Numbered from the stretch's first letter, positions 22,651-35,224 are shown. The stretch: DNA of 64,000 nucleotides from Hofstenia miamia (GCA_900660155.1 CABFPE010000160.1:402191-466190); one strand, 5' to 3'. Notes: generated from the letters alone by a model not told the origin. A program made the numbers and translations.

Positions 22651-22884
22651 TTATTTTGTTAATATATTTTCCGGGAAAAAATTATATATTTTCAAATAAC
22701 ATTTAAAGTTCAATCCAAGAGTGAAAGATCAATAGAATTAAAAACAGCTTTTACGATCATATGGTGCGTATTGATATCAGTACTGCTCTGTCGTAGTTTA
22801 TAGTTGATGATTGATTAATAAATCATTTTAAACATTATTTGTGGTTGAAACCTGGCGAGGACATTTGAATAAGAATGCATTTGT

Positions 22885-23095
22885 AGCACCTCGCAAAAGC
22901 TTTTGACAGCTTGTGTTATGAATTTCTGTTAATGAAATTGGTAAAATATGGCTTCAATTTAGATGCAATTTTCTTAATCAAAAGTTTCTTATTTAATAGA
23001 CAACAAACAGTAAAAATTTTCAATGTGCAGTCATCTTACCAATACGTTCTCAGAGGTATACCTCAAGGTTCACTTCTCGGTCATTTGTTATTGGT
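22885..23095 (+). pseudogene. non-LTR RT fragment (forward), motif A to motif B
   Basis: KAFDSLCYEFLLMKL followed by VLRGIPQGSLLGHLLL. It breaks off at about 23095, where the sequence continues as a LINE in the opposite orientation. Confidence 0.7.
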
Positions 23096-24320
23096 GAGAA
23101 ATTGGATTCAAAAGAACTGCCACAGTAAAATATCGCAGTGTCATCGACATACAGTAAGTAGGGCAAGTTGAGAACAGTTGGAGAGAGGTCGCTAATGGCA
23201 ACATGGAAGAAAAGAACAGCAAACAGAACCTTGATGGGTGCCACTAGCTCGAAAAGCAAGGGTAGAGATATATGAATTGATCTTGACACATTAACGGCAT
23301 AACTTGTGAAGCAGAATAAAATGAGTGAGCTGATCATAAGCTTCTGAAATGTCAAGAAAGATAATGCAACCAGGATGATTACGATCGGAGTGAAGATAGC
23401 AGTTTTCTATCAGAGTGATCAAGTTAGTGATGGTAGAACTATCTGAAAGGTTTCGATCCTGAGAAAAGGGATCCGATGACGAATTTTTGGGAATACGTAA
23501 TGAAAACCAAGGTGCTCAAAATTATTGATAAGAATAGCAATTGGTGATCTGAGAAGAGGGGAGCTGGTTAGATTTTAACGTTGGGAGATACAAGAGGTTT
23601 TCCAACAAAGTGGGAAAGTCTTAGAAGTGCAAATGAAGGTGTACAGATTCTTTAGATGGATCGAAAGTTTTGAGGAATTTTTATGAATTACAAAGGAAGG
23701 AATAGCAAGGACCAGACAACTTGCAAGACTTAAGCATGAGAGAAATGTCATGGGCGTTAAAGACAATGTCGCAAAGACGAATGGATGAGAGCCAGGAGTA
23801 CCAGGGCAGAAAGAGACTGGATTAGAAAGATTAGAGGCAAAGTAAGGATTGAAGAGATCAGCTTTCTCCAAGTCGGAGTGAGCAGAGCTAAGATTCCATT
23901 TCAAATTGGGGAAGTCAGAGTTGGAATTCAAAAGAATGTCAGAAGGAATTAGAGTTCTGAAGGGATCTAGATGAAAAGCTCGACAGAAGAAAGATTTTGT
24001 CCGGTTCCATGAAGTTCATAACATCTGCGTGAGAGAAGAAAGCTTCAAAGAATAAAAATCAAAACTACGTTTGTAAGATGCCAGTTTGTTCAAGGAATGC
24101 ATATTAAGGGACGAGAATTAGGAAGCGATAGAAACACGTTTTTTCCTACTATGAGGAACAAATGAAGATATATCTTGGTGAAGAGAGAGGTACCAGACAT
24201 CAGCAGTGAACAAATCATTAAATGTGGGGAGTGAAGAAGAAAGAGCAGTATTTGATGATACGAAGTCACTTTTAGATCAAGCATATTGAGGCGTATCCAG
24301 ATATGCAGATGGGGAAGCAA
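23090..24320 (-). pseudogene. non-LTR RT relic (reverse), linker to YVDD
   Basis: From the 5' side: linker EKADLFNPYFASNLSNP (about 23860), KTFPLCWKTSCIS, RT fingers with frameshifts, then a GTHQGSVCCSF-like motif B and LLYVDDTAIFY (motif C) at about 23150. It meets the forward fragment at about 23090, forming an inverted junction of two partial LINEs. Confidence 0.65.
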
Positions 24321-24360
24321 AATTAACAGACAGGTATCTCAGAGATGTTAACAGTTTGTT

Positions 24361-26130
24361 TCCTCTGAATTTGTATTTTGTATTTAAAGCAAAAAGGTTA
24401 CTAATATCTAAATAGAATTTTCAGGTTAAATATGTAACTCGAAAATCACTTTTTCTTTGCTAAAACAAATGATGAGAAATTTATTCCTTCTAAATCATGC
24501 AATATCTATTGTTGTAAAAGTTGTCATTTTTGTTTACAAAATCCTTACTCTAAGAGTTTAAGACATGCCTAGTTTATTAAATTTTTCCATTGCACATAGC
24601 TAAGTATTCCAAAATGCAAGGTTAACGATTTAGATATATACAGTTAATTTTACCACTGCTAAGATTTTCCACAATGGTTCAATATATCATTGGTCGTATA
24701 GTCCCACTCAATTCAACTTGCAAAATTAGAAATTTAGTTGAACATGAAAGCACGTTGTGGAGGGAGACATGCCGGTGTGAACCAACGAATGCTTAATTCG
24801 ATCCTATTTTCTTATTGAGAATAAATTTGCTCAAACGAATGTACTATTTCAATGCCGAAACTTATAATATTTAAAACTTATCCGGTGTCTTGCGAGTACA
24901 TTAAATTCAATGTTTGTTTTTGTATGGGGAAAAATTAATTATTACAAGGTGGTGCGTTCAAATTACAAGTTGTGAGACACAATTTGTAAGATTTCTGACA
25001 ATTATCATCCTTGTAAAATTGAACTTTATGACCTTGACAGTTTTTGCCCTTTTGCGTGTATGACGTACAGGAAATATATTAAAATTTATCATTGCTTTTA
25101 TTCCGTTCCTATTATCCATTTGCAGCTTTTTTCAGTGGAAGATAATAGTAATGTGTGGACTGTAATACTTTTTATTTCTTTCTCTTGATTTTGTTTTTTG
25201 TAAGTGATTATTGCCCACTTTGAACCATTGAAAACATCCGGGAATTAATTGTAATTTGTAATACGAGACTAAATCGGATGTAGATTTTTCGTAAGGCCAT
25301 GTTTCTTTTGAATTGAAAAATCCTATGCTGTTATACATTATTGTCCTCAACTCTTTTCTTAGCTACATTTTATTATCTGCTACTTTAAAAATTTAAAATG
25401 CATTTCAATTACAAAATAGAACAATTTGTGACCTGAATTTTGCTGCGTTTCTTCGCAAAAAAGTCTTGCTCTTTCATTTTAACGATTCCTTCTGGAGAGG
25501 AGTTATACAACTGTCGGATTTTAAATTCAAATTTTATAATTTTTTATAAGAATCATAAGTCTAAAAAGCTCAAAATTTAGAAATTTAAGAATCTATTGGA
25601 TTCCTAAAATATCAATTCAGAGATTTCTGAAAATCTAATGTACTGAAATATTGGGAAATTTTCGGTTTTGTGTTTTTATGCGTACAATTATATTTATTCT
25701 ATGCTTTTCACCTATTCCAACGTTCAACAGTAATTCAAAAGTGTGTTATTTGAAAGGTAAAGATAAAGCGCCATTAGACCATGAAATAGCGTTAACATTC
25801 AGAGAAAAAGAGTATTTCATTTCAAGTAATGTTCCGATAATATTAATTTTTCATTGCAATTCTAATCTAAGAATCATGTCTGAATATTCCACACTCTTCG
25901 ATTAAATCCGATTGGAATTTCCATAAGAGGACAAATTGTCCAAAAGAGTATAAATATTTTTACATATTACACAATCCCCGTAAAGTGTAGATTTAGTTTT
26001 ACTTAACACGGAATAAATGCGTTTGCATCCTCGATGTCCTTGTACCTTTTAAACCATATCTACATCATCCAACAGATAGTCAACACGAGAATCTTCCTTT
26101 AAAATATTTTCTTGCTTCCGTTTTTTGTAG
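24361..26130. other. intergenic, two weak small open frames
   Basis: No gene is supported. A forward frame from the ATG at 25678 has a hydrophobic signal-like start (MRTIIFILCFSPIPTF) and 76 residues with two Cys; a reverse frame at 25132-25350 ends at a stop. Neither shows a family motif. Confidence 0.4.
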
Positions 26131-26150
26131 AGTACTATAGAGTTTTCCTT

Positions 26151-26360
26151 CTAAATTGCAGGTGCCAAAACAGCTTCATGGATATTTTCATTTACAATCA
26201 TAATTGTCGCAGGCAAGGTTCGATACATATTATTGTGTCTCCGCAGTGGTATCTGCTTAGTTTCACAGCTTGTTTCTATTCGCATTTTAGTATTATATTC
26301 TTTTCCAATACAATGTGAAGCATAGCCATGTAAACTCAATAGAAATGATAACTTCATCAA
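26151..26360 (-). CDS. hypothetical secreted small protein, divergent from USP14
   Basis: 69 residues starting MMKLSFLLSLHGYASHC, which looks like a signal peptide, followed by a Cys-containing segment (ETSCETKQIPLRRHN and TLPATIMIVNE). That loosely recalls the first strands of cystine-knot factors, but only two or three Cys are present and no donor site or second exon is convincing. Its start is 136 bases from the USP14 start in the opposite direction, so the two could share a promoter region. Chance is quite possible in sequence this AT-rich. Confidence 0.2.
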   Translation of the reverse strand: MMKLSFLLSLHGYASHCIGKEYNTKMRIETSCETKQIPLRRHNNMYRTLPATIMIVNENIHEAVLAPAI

Positions 26361-26496
26361 ATATTCAATTTCAGTAATAACTTTCAGTGTGTTTATTTTC
26401 AGAATATATCCATTTTTCTTTTATTAATGTTCAAATCATTTTGAGCTCATAATCTGTAGTTGATAAAAATATTCATACGAATTTTAGACTATTTAG

Positions 26497-29400
26497 ATGG
26501 CTTTCAAAGTCAAAGTTAGGTGGGCAAGTGAAAAGCAGACTTACTCCGATTTAGATCTGTCTGTCTCAGAACCTCCTGATTTATTCAAGGTACTTATGCC
26601 ATTTCATTATTGGGAATATCAATCTTAATTGTATTGAATAAAATAGTCTGTTTATATTTTAGCTTATGTTTATTATTTTATAGGCGCAATTATTTGCGTT
26701 AACAAGTGTACCACCAGAACGACAAAAATTGATGATCAAGGGGAAACTGATTGGTTCTAATTGGACAAATGATGTTACTAAATTCATTAAAAATGGCAGT
26801 GTTCTAATGTTGATGGGGTCTGCAGAAGCTCTCCCTGAAGAACCTACTGTTCAACCTACATTTTTGGAAGACATGTCCGAACGTGAGGTTAATTCTGCGT
26901 GTGAATTGCCACCCGGATTAGTTAATCTAGGAAACACTTGCTATGTCAATGCAGTAATTCAATGTTTAAAGGTTACATTAATTTTTTACCACAATTCAAA
27001 ATCAGATATTGCAGTTTGAGGAAGTAAATATACTATAAAAGGTGTCCACAGTGACCCCCACAATATCCATCATTATGTCATATTATAAGGTATGTTATGA
27101 GATCCAAGGTTTGAGGTTTCAGCTCCTGTATAACATCTCAATTTCTTTAATCTAGTGACCTGAGAGGACATTCTAAAAGGTTATCTCAAAACCCAATCCA
27201 TCATTTAGAAAAATTACTGTTTAAACAATTTCTGTTCGATTATAATGGTCCGAGCTTGGCATACTATATAGCATTTGATAGAGCAGCACCAACAAACTTT
27301 TTATCTCACGGTTAGAAACTCGTATCTATGATATTGAAGGGCCGCAATTTTTTGCAAAAGTTTTTGTTTTCGAAGGCCATTGTGCACTGAGTTTTTATCT
27401 AGTCATTAAAGTATCGATTGCACATTGATCGCACATTATTACAGTGGTAATAATCACCGTACGTTCAAATTTTCTTTGGTTTATTCGTTAATGAAAATTG
27501 GAAAATGGCTTAATTTTGAAAATGAACTGATTTTGAGGCGGGAAGCTCTAATGCTCATATGTAAAATTAAAGAAATTAGCTCAAATTGCTAATGTAATTT
27601 TTCTTTTGTGCTAGGGGGTAACGGGGTTCGCTGGAGGATATCCTGTATGTTGTCTTTTTAACTGAATGGGAGTACTTTTGTTCAGTTATTTTTTATCATT
27701 GCACGCTATAGGTTACAAAAATATGCGTATTTCGATTAATGTATAATTTTATCCTAATTGTTTACTGCGGATTGAGAATATATAATTTGCAAATCACTAG
27801 TAGCAATTTTGAAATTCAGTTAAATTAATTAGAAGTGCTTATTATTAGTTAAATAAATAATCGAATTAATGTATTATGCTGCTTCCCAAAATTCCTTAAT
27901 ATTAACACATTTAATTTATTAGAGCTTGCCTGGATTATCCGACGCTTTGAGCAAATACAAACATCCTTCTTCATTGGGGCCTAACTTCATTGGATTATTG
28001 CGAGAATTATTTGGCGGTGCTAGTTCAATGTCTTTAGTCCTTTTTCTTGATGCAGTTCATTCTAAATGGCCCCGATTTGCTGAGACTGGGGAAAAGGGGC
28101 ATTACCTGCAACAGGATGCCAATGAATTTTTGACAGAACTTTTAGCTGAAGTTAATCGTGAAATGATACTTAATCAGTCAGGAAAATCTTTTATTGATGA
28201 GAATTTTTCCATTAAGTTTGATAAAGTCATGACATGTGCTGAGGGTGATTCCAACGAAAAACAGGTTGGTAATACTTTCTAGTTTTTGTTTGCTTATTAT
28301 AAATTTCTTATATTTAGGAGTCTTCAGAGAGTGCTTATCAAATAAGTTGTTTTCTTTCACAACAAGTTTCACATCTAATGGCTGGAATTAAGTTAAAATT
28401 CGAAGAGAAACTCACGAAACATTCAAATGTATTAGGCCGTGATGCAGAATTTCTTCATACAATGAGCTTATCTCGTTTACCGCGGATTTTGTGTGTTCAA
28501 ATGGTCCGTTTCTACTTTAAAGCGGAAAAAAATATAGGCGCGAAATTGCTACGAGATGTGAAATTTCCACTTTCTTTAGATGTTTACGACATATGTAGTT
28601 CAAACTTAAAAGAGAAGTTATCACCAGCACGGGAAGCCTTTAAGGTCATTCAAAATCACTAACTATTCTTAAATGAATTTTTTGTTAGAAATTGGACTTA
28701 TTCTTATTCTATCATGCAGCACAGCAAAATACTGGTATTCTAGGCACTTTTAATAGGAGTACGAGTAGCATTAGTTTTTTATTTTTCGTTAACTTATATA
28801 TTCATGCATATGACAAGCCCCAATATGTCGTGAAAGTTTGAATTTTGATGAAATAATCAAAAGTTGAATTTATTCACGTGAAAATATTGTTCAAGTTAAT
28901 TATTTGTTAATTCCTTTCATTTAGTAACAAATCCAAGAGAAATAATCGATTTATTAATGGGTTAACTAAAAATTTTCATTTTTTGTTCAAATTTCCTTGC
29001 ATTTTAAACTCTAATTTGTTAATATACTTTCTAATATGGATTATTTATTGTAATCATGTAGATGGAAGATGACAGAAAGGCTGAAGAACTCCAGCGTATT
29101 AAGAATTTACCCCGTGGTCAAAAGGATGATATCAATAGGACTAAACCAGAATTTATCTCTCCCTGCTTTGAAACTGATCCAGGATCTTGTAATTCCGGTT
29201 ACTATGAACTTCAAGCTGTTCTGACGCATCAAGGTCGCAACAGCAGCTCCGGTCACTATGTGGCTTGGGTCAAACACACTGCTCAAAAACAAAAGTTTGC
29301 CATATTTATTAGATTCATAATTTGTTTTATAATTATTATACGAGTTTTAAATCGGGAGAGTTTGATCGAAAATAAATCTCTATTTTCTGGCTGTTTTATA

Positions 29401-30320
29401 CAGTTGATAAAAAATCTCAGGTTTTTTCCAACTTTAGTTTAAAATTTTGTGTTGTTTAATTACAAAACAGTCTGCTAATATGAGTTTAGTAATTTAAGTA
29501 TTTGTAAAAAATTCACAATTGATGTTTCAAGTTTGATTTGATAGGATTGGTGTGACAAGTAAGAGTTGTCAAAACGTTATTCATAGACATGATGTGGCTT
29601 TCAACATTTCCATTCCACGTTGTACCTAGGCATAGTTTATCAGAAATGTAAAATAAATTCTGCTTTGAGCAAAATTTAGTAAACCTCAAAACCAACGACC
29701 GAAATTTATCGTGAAACACGCCAGACGAATATGCACTCACAAAGCAATTGCGGATTTTGGCGAAATATAGCAAAATCTTAATTCGTTATTGAATAATTCA
29801 TTTTTCAGTTTTTGCGAAAAATGTGGAAATTTAAGCAAAAACGATCGAACGAATTTTGTCGTTGAATTACTTGAAGTCCGTTTGAATATTTAAGTTCGGG
29901 TTGGTGTTGCAGATAAACATTATGCCATCTTTACCTTAAATACGCAGTGGCGGTGTGTTTTTCTTACTATTAAAGGATTAATATTTTTATCATTTAAGGA
30001 TATACATTTCTTAAAGTATTTTCAAATCAATAAGTGTAATTCACAAAATACAAGTATTATAGTATAAAGTGCTCTCTTCAATAATTAATAATTTGGTAAA
30101 CTTTAGTTACAACGACCCTCAACAGTGGGTGAAGTGTGATGATGACAAATTAAGTTTGGTTTTGGATCCTGACATTCAAAAGCTCTCAGGCGGTGGTGAT
30201 TGGCATTGCGCTTATGTGCTTTTTTATGCTGCTAGGCAATTGGAGGTTAAACCTGAGGTAATGGATACGAAGGACAATATCGGGATAGAAGCTAATGGGG
30301 AATCAGTCACGTCTAAATAA
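26497..30320 (+). CDS. USP14: ubiquitin carboxyl-terminal hydrolase 14, proteasome-associated (6 exons)
   Basis: Exons by GT-AG sites: 26497-26589, 26684-26971, 27923-28264, 28318-28644, 29062-29294 and 30107-30320; about 498 residues. USP14 binds the proteasome 19S cap and trims ubiquitin chains before degradation. An N-terminal ubiquitin-like domain (about 1-80, LTSVPPERQKLMIKG) binds the proteasome. It is followed by the linker GSAEALPEEP and the USP catalytic core: Cys box GLVNLGNTCYVNAVIQC (Cys near 117), QQDANEF, the finger/palm segment SRLPRILCVQMVRFYFK, His box NSSSGHYVAWVK (His near 415) and GGGDWH (Asp near 459). All catalytic residues are present. Introns are 53 to 951 bases and phases agree at every junction, including the split Asn codon between exons 5 and 6. 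AATAAA follows the stop at 30325-30330. CpG is normal here. Start chosen as the first ATG giving a complete ubiquitin-like domain. Confidence 0.95.
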
Positions 30321-30324
30321 GTTA

Positions 30325-30330
30325 AATAAA
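30325..30330 (+). terminator. polyadenylation signal of USP14
   Basis: AATAAA five bases after the USP14 stop codon. Confidence 0.6.
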
Positions 30331-30691
30331 TTATTCTGTTGATTCATTGATTTATATTACTAGATTTATTTCTAGATAGTGCTTCTAAAAAACGTTGAGG
30401 CTTTTGTCATTTATATCAATATAATATATAGCATGTATTTTTTAAGTAGTCATGAAAATAGTAATTACTTTATATTTCAGCAAAAATTTTTAGGTTGTAG
30501 TTAGTATTATCAACAATATAAGCCGTTAAGGAAGAATGGTTAGAATTTCCAAATTTTTTATTTAGATCAAGCTATTTTCTTGAGATATGTTCAACAGAGT
30601 TTGTACAAAAAATCTAATTGATATCAAATGAAATCAGAAAAATTGCAACTTTGTCTGAAATGAATTTACTGTTTATATTTAAATAAAGTGG

Positions 30692-30800
30692 CAGGCCCGT
30701 AGCCAGCATAATCACCTAAGCGGGGTCTATGCGCATTTAGGAGGGGTTTATGGGAATTTCGCCTTTCTTTATAATATAAACCCCCTTGGCTACGGGCCTG
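30692..30800. mobile_element. 109-bp hAT-type MITE
   Basis: Ends are CAGGCCCGTAGCCAGCAT and, inverted, CAGGCCCGTAGCCAAGG. Perfect 8-bp target duplication TAAAGTGG at 30684-30691 and 30801-30808. The sequence can fold almost end to end. It lies between USP14 and Mlx and has no coding capacity. Confidence 0.9.
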
Positions 30801-31345
30801 TAAAGTGGGCTTATTAAATCAGTTAAATAATGCTTGAACAATTCAATTTGAACATTCTTGAAAGGGTCAAATTGTGTGTTTTTATCGAGAGTCTAAACGA
30901 ATTGGTTTCAAAAAAAAGTTCGGTATTTTTTGTAAATTATGTCTGACCAGTTAAGGTTTTATAGAGTTATGCTTTCTGTATAGCAGAAAATTTCTTTTAT
31001 ACATGTATTTCTTGACTAATACAGCATTGACTTTGATTTCGTAGCCCTTGAGTGATCTTTTTTACAATTTTATTCAGCATTGAGCGAAATCTTATTTTTT
31101 ATATTTAGCACATGTATTTTTATTTAAGCGAACAACAATCTTACCCATCTTTGAAAATCTGAGCATGGTGATTTCGCGGTTTTCTATGGTATTGAGTGTA
31201 AGCATTCTTTTAGTTTACTTCCAGAGTTTTGCTTACTTGTGCGATGGACTTTCTGAAATTTAGCAAATTACCCTGAATTTTTATTGAATTTCATTGTATT
31301 TATTATGTTCTTGAATTATTTTACTTAATAGTCCATGTTTTTCAG
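30801..31345. other. between USP14 and Mlx; may hold the Mlx 5' end
   Basis: No open frame of note. The Mlx exon at 31346 starts at an acceptor-like TTTTTCAG, so upstream Mlx exons or leader may lie here, but I could not identify them. Confidence 0.4.
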
Positions 31346-32512
31346 TTGCTATGTTGGGTGTATAAATCAATGCATAGCATATCAAATGGCCTGACTCATA
31401 TGAATCTTCCAACTCATTCTGACAGTGAGGGGTCATTCGAATTCATTTCGGTTCGTGAGAGGCGACGCGAAGCCCATTCGTCAGCAGAACAAAAACGGCG
31501 AGATGCAATTAAGGCCGGCTATGATGCTTTGTACAATGCTGTTCCCACAATTAGTTCAAGTGATCCTGCCCTTAATGTAGGTAAAGTGAGTAAAGCCGTC
31601 GTTCTTTCAAAGTCTCTTCAATATATCACATATACACAATCGCAATGTCAACAACGAAAAGCCACCCTGGATCGGTATGAACATTTTTAATATCCCAATA
31701 TGATAATATTTAAGCTTAGACTTTTGATTAATTGGGTCGAGCTTTGGCAAAAAATCGTCTATAATAATCTCAGATTTTTTCATTTTGTAAGTAATGTAGT
31801 TTTTCCGGTGGCGTTATATGTAAAAATCAACTAATTCATTTCAAAGTTGTTTTGTGTTTATTTGTCTCTTTAAATTCAAGTGAACCGTCAATCACCGTCT
31901 TGCATTTTTAAGTTAAACAACCAGAACAAATATAACATGAACACTTCGTTGCTGTAACTATATTTAGATTTATGAAATTCATTGGATGTTTTTAGAAGCA
32001 ATATTTCCTCAGTTTACAACTTTGTAAGTCTCAATGTTACATTTACATCAATATCTAAAAATTTCTGAGAAATCATGGAGACGCAATTGACAAAGTACTA
32101 GGAATTTTAATTTTAATGCACGAAAGAAAATCAGAAAAGAGTGAGTGCTTCTCAGAGTTAGAATTGGGCGATTATTTCGCAAAAACCGACCCAATTAAAA
32201 AACCAATTCCTGGAAATCATAAATTCAAATCTTAGTCACACATTTTACATAGGTCAATTCAGATGTTTTTGTACGAACTTTTTAATTAGTTTTTGATAGC
32301 TGGAATAAGACTGATGATATAGTATTACAAATTTTTATAGAATGTTCGGCATATAAATTGATGAAAATCAAGTTATATATATATATATATATATNNNNNN
32401 NNNNNNNNNNNNNNNNNNNNNNNNNNNNNNNNNNNNNNNNNNNNNNNNNNNNNNNNNNNNNNNNNNNNNNNNNNNNNNNNNNNNNNNNNNNNNNNNNNNN
32501 NNNNAAATCAAG

Positions 32513-32546
<34 letters not shown>

Positions 32547-32982
32547 CGCTTAATCCGGATAAATCAGGACAGGATAAAATAAATGCAAATCCGAAAAGGG
32601 CAGGGTGAATTTTTGTTTTAAACTATGCCCTACAATATATTCATTACGATAATATTTCACAAATGTTTTCAAATCACGATTCTCTCTTTGGATGATAAGA
32701 TTCTTGTTTAGTTTGACCCGAGAAAAATTAGCATTAGTTGCAATGGCTGAAAATTATGAAAAAATGGTTCTTTCTCAGAACAAACTGAATACTGCCACAT
32801 CCTCCTGTCCTAATAACTTAATGCTAATGGATCAATCGGTGCCCGAAACACTAAAGTTAAACGTATTCTTTGCATTCAGCGATCATCTCTTCAATATTTT
32901 TCTCAAACGCATCTCATTGTCCACTTTCAATGAAATTGTTTCTGGAGCTACTGGTTTTGTCGAAGATGCTTGTAATCCTCAG
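31346..32982 (+). CDS. MLX: Max-like protein X, bHLH-ZIP transcription factor (partial model, 2 exons)
   Basis: Exon A 31346-31674 and exon B 32712-32982, joined in phase (Arg codon split CG/T). Mlx dimerises with Mondo/ChREBP or Mad-type partners and binds E-box DNA in nutrient-responsive gene control. Exon A holds the basic helix-loop-helix: RRREAHSSAEQKRRDAIK, with the His, Glu and Arg that read CACGTG, then GYDALYNAVP and SKAVVLSKSLQYI. Exon B holds the C-terminal dimerisation and cytoplasmic-localisation domain (LKLNVFFAFSDHLFNIFL, FNEIVSGATGFVED), ending where other Mlx proteins have about 18 more residues. Without splicing at 32983 the frame ends nine codons later at a stop (33010-33012); with splicing, the last exon was not found. 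The first in-frame ATG is at 31370, and earlier exons are possible. The intron contains the 110-n gap at 32395. Confidence 0.88.
32395..32504. other. assembly gap of 110 n inside the Mlx intron
   Basis: Both sides of the gap start with the same AAATCAAGTTATATATAT, so the gap lies in or beside a TA microsatellite and the flank may be duplicated. Confidence 0.95.
32548..32640 (+). repeat. dispersed repeat, member 3
   Basis: TTAATCCGGATAAATCAGG, then GATAAAATAAATGCAAATCC, AATTTTTG and TATGCCCTA; the best-preserved of three similar stretches (about 8325, 9450 and here). Confidence 0.5.
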
Positions 32983-33012
32983 GTGCCAATGTTAATTTTA
33001 TTAATTTTTTAG

Positions 33013-34352
33013 TTTAACACTAATTTCTAAGCATTTCTTCGTATTATTAAATTATTACATCTTAAATTGGGTTGTTTTTTTCTGTTTTATAGTAGTTTTT
33101 TCACAGATTTAATGATTTTTGCAACTCGATCTCTATTCATACAAGGTTTGATTACCTACCCGAACATCTAAGAGCTTCATCGTAATACCTGTTACTGAAA
33201 TTCTGCCGTATATACAGTGCATAAGGAAGCTATTCTAGAGATTTCAATAATGCAGTTGTATCCTTCAAAAATTATTAAGGCGTTACTGTTATTCCATCTT
33301 GTCATTCACATCAAACAAGGCTGTAAAGGGCTCATTTCTACATTTTTTACTAGTGTCCAATGACGTATCATATCATAAAACGCATAGAAAAAGCATGGGA
33401 AAACAGAATCACTTATGCGACAATGCATTCGGATTGGAGAAGACCATCGGTATTATTTGGGAGGATTTCATAGCCATGGGATTGCACAATCTCGTAGTAC
33501 ACAGTCAATATTCATTGGGCATCCTTATACGTATGAGGTCCATGATCCAAATAGGCGGTTTAAGCAGAACTCCGTCGTTTGTAGCATTTCAGTCTAATTT
33601 GTAAAAACTAAATTGAAGTTATCTAGTTCTTTAAATGTCTCATTTAAATGATTTAGTATCTTTTTTATCTTTAGATTTTTTATTATCTATAAATTTCCCA
33701 AAGTCGCTATTGAGCCCATCTGATTTTCCAATGAGTCGGTTTAGAAATTTCCACTTCTGTTTAGAAGAGTTTAAGTTTTCATAAAATTGAAGTTGTTTTA
33801 ATGCTGATTTTTTTGGCGCGTAAGTTCTTAATTAATTTCTTTTATCTTTCGTAATTAGTCCAATTTTGTCTCCGTCGGGTTAAATTTAGAGTTCAAAGAT
33901 TTATACCTTATGCTTGTGATGTTCTTAATTGTTTGATTTGGTATGGTTAATTTTAAACATTGTGATTTGTTTTATTACTCTGCGGAATTTTGGTATTGCT
34001 ACTTTATTTAATACTTGATTGATCTGTGCGGCAATGTAATTTCACATGTGGAAACCAGAATTTGGAGTAAAAATCAAGTAAAACGGAACATTTGTAAGTA
34101 AATTTTCCATGGTTTCATTTGATGAATAGTTTTTGAAATCCCTAGTAAAAAGTTTTATTTTTAGAAACTTAACATAAATCGTACTAACGTATACATAGAG
34201 TGCCTGGTCACTTAAAGATTCGAGGATTAGAGGTTTATATAAAAATAATTAATGTCGTTCTTCTAGTGAGAGTCTGGGTGTTGATAATTTTTAAATTATA
34301 AATAGCGCATTATGCTTTCAATGAATTTTTTCATAAAAATTGAAATAGTTTG
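33013..34352. other. intergenic; overlapping open frames at 33.3-33.6 kb
   Basis: Two overlapping forward frames (33299-33604 and 33388-33597) are longer than neighbours. The second includes RIGEDHRYYLGGFHSHGIAQ and GHPYTYEVHDPNRRFKQNS, which has a protein-like composition, but I could not place it in a family. It might be a lost exon, a gene fragment or a transposon relic. Confidence 0.3.
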
Positions 34353-34891
34353 TTAACACTAGAACTCCGAACCGGTCATTAGTGACCGTGTTTGATGCAA
34401 TTTTAAAACAACCACTTCCCCACATGTCAAATTTTTAACAAGTTTACACCTATATTCACTACTTCTGCTGTAAAGTACAAATTGATGACATTTTCGGAAA
34501 ACAGATAGGATTAGATATGAAAAATCATTAATACTCCTTAAAATTCGAAAACCGGTCATTTGTGATCAGGGCTACATATTTCATGCATGCATGTGTTAAA
34601 TTTATGTAGTAATATACTTTATATTGAACATGTATTTGACAGTTTTAATTGTTTTAGTTAAAAATTAATGGCAAGAGAAGCAGCAAAGCGGGCATTAATA
34701 TTTTTACAAAGTCCCAAGTTGTTGTGTGTGGGAAGCATAGCAAAAGTGAAAGTCGCATTGTTGTGATTTGTAATAAATGCCAATGAATGTTTATTAAGTA
34801 TGAATCTGAATTCTAATATCAATTTCATTGTAATAAATGCTGGGTAAATACCGGTCATTTATGACCGGATTAGGAACTAAAGTTGTATTAA
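34353..34891. mobile_element. TTAA-flanked MITE with palindromic ACCGGTCAT motifs (piggyBac-like)
   Basis: TTAA at 34353-34356 and 34888-34891 brackets about 530 bases. Next to each end lies a palindrome of the form CCGGTCATtwrTGACCGG (34371-34389 and 34852-34868), and a third degenerate copy is central (34551-34567). TTAA target sites are the mark of piggyBac-family transposition. No transposase is encoded. Confidence 0.6.
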
Positions 34892-35224
34892 ATTTTCGAA
34901 GTGCTAGTTAAAGTCATCTAATATGCTTAGTGGATAGTTTTGCTAGGAATATCTGAAATTTCATTGCTTTTAAACTTTATGTATTCTACAAGAAAGTTCT
35001 TATTTGGATTTTACGTAACATTAATTAATTCATTTTAGGAAGAATTTGTAAGTGATTTAAGTTCGATCCATAAATTTTCAAAAACAGAATAATCAGATTC
35101 AAATTCTTTTTGTCTCGGATTTAAAGCTTTTGCTAACATAACCATAAAACCACCGCCTCTACTATAATTAAAAAATAGGTAATTATTCCGTTGTCTAATA
35201 CGTTCCTGCAATTTTTGAAACAAT
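34892..35224. other. short intergenic stretch, weak reverse open frame
   Basis: Reverse frame 35035-35223 (FFNYSRGGGFMVMLAKALNP) follows an acceptor-like TTGCAG and might be an exon, but no family is recognised. Confidence 0.25.
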
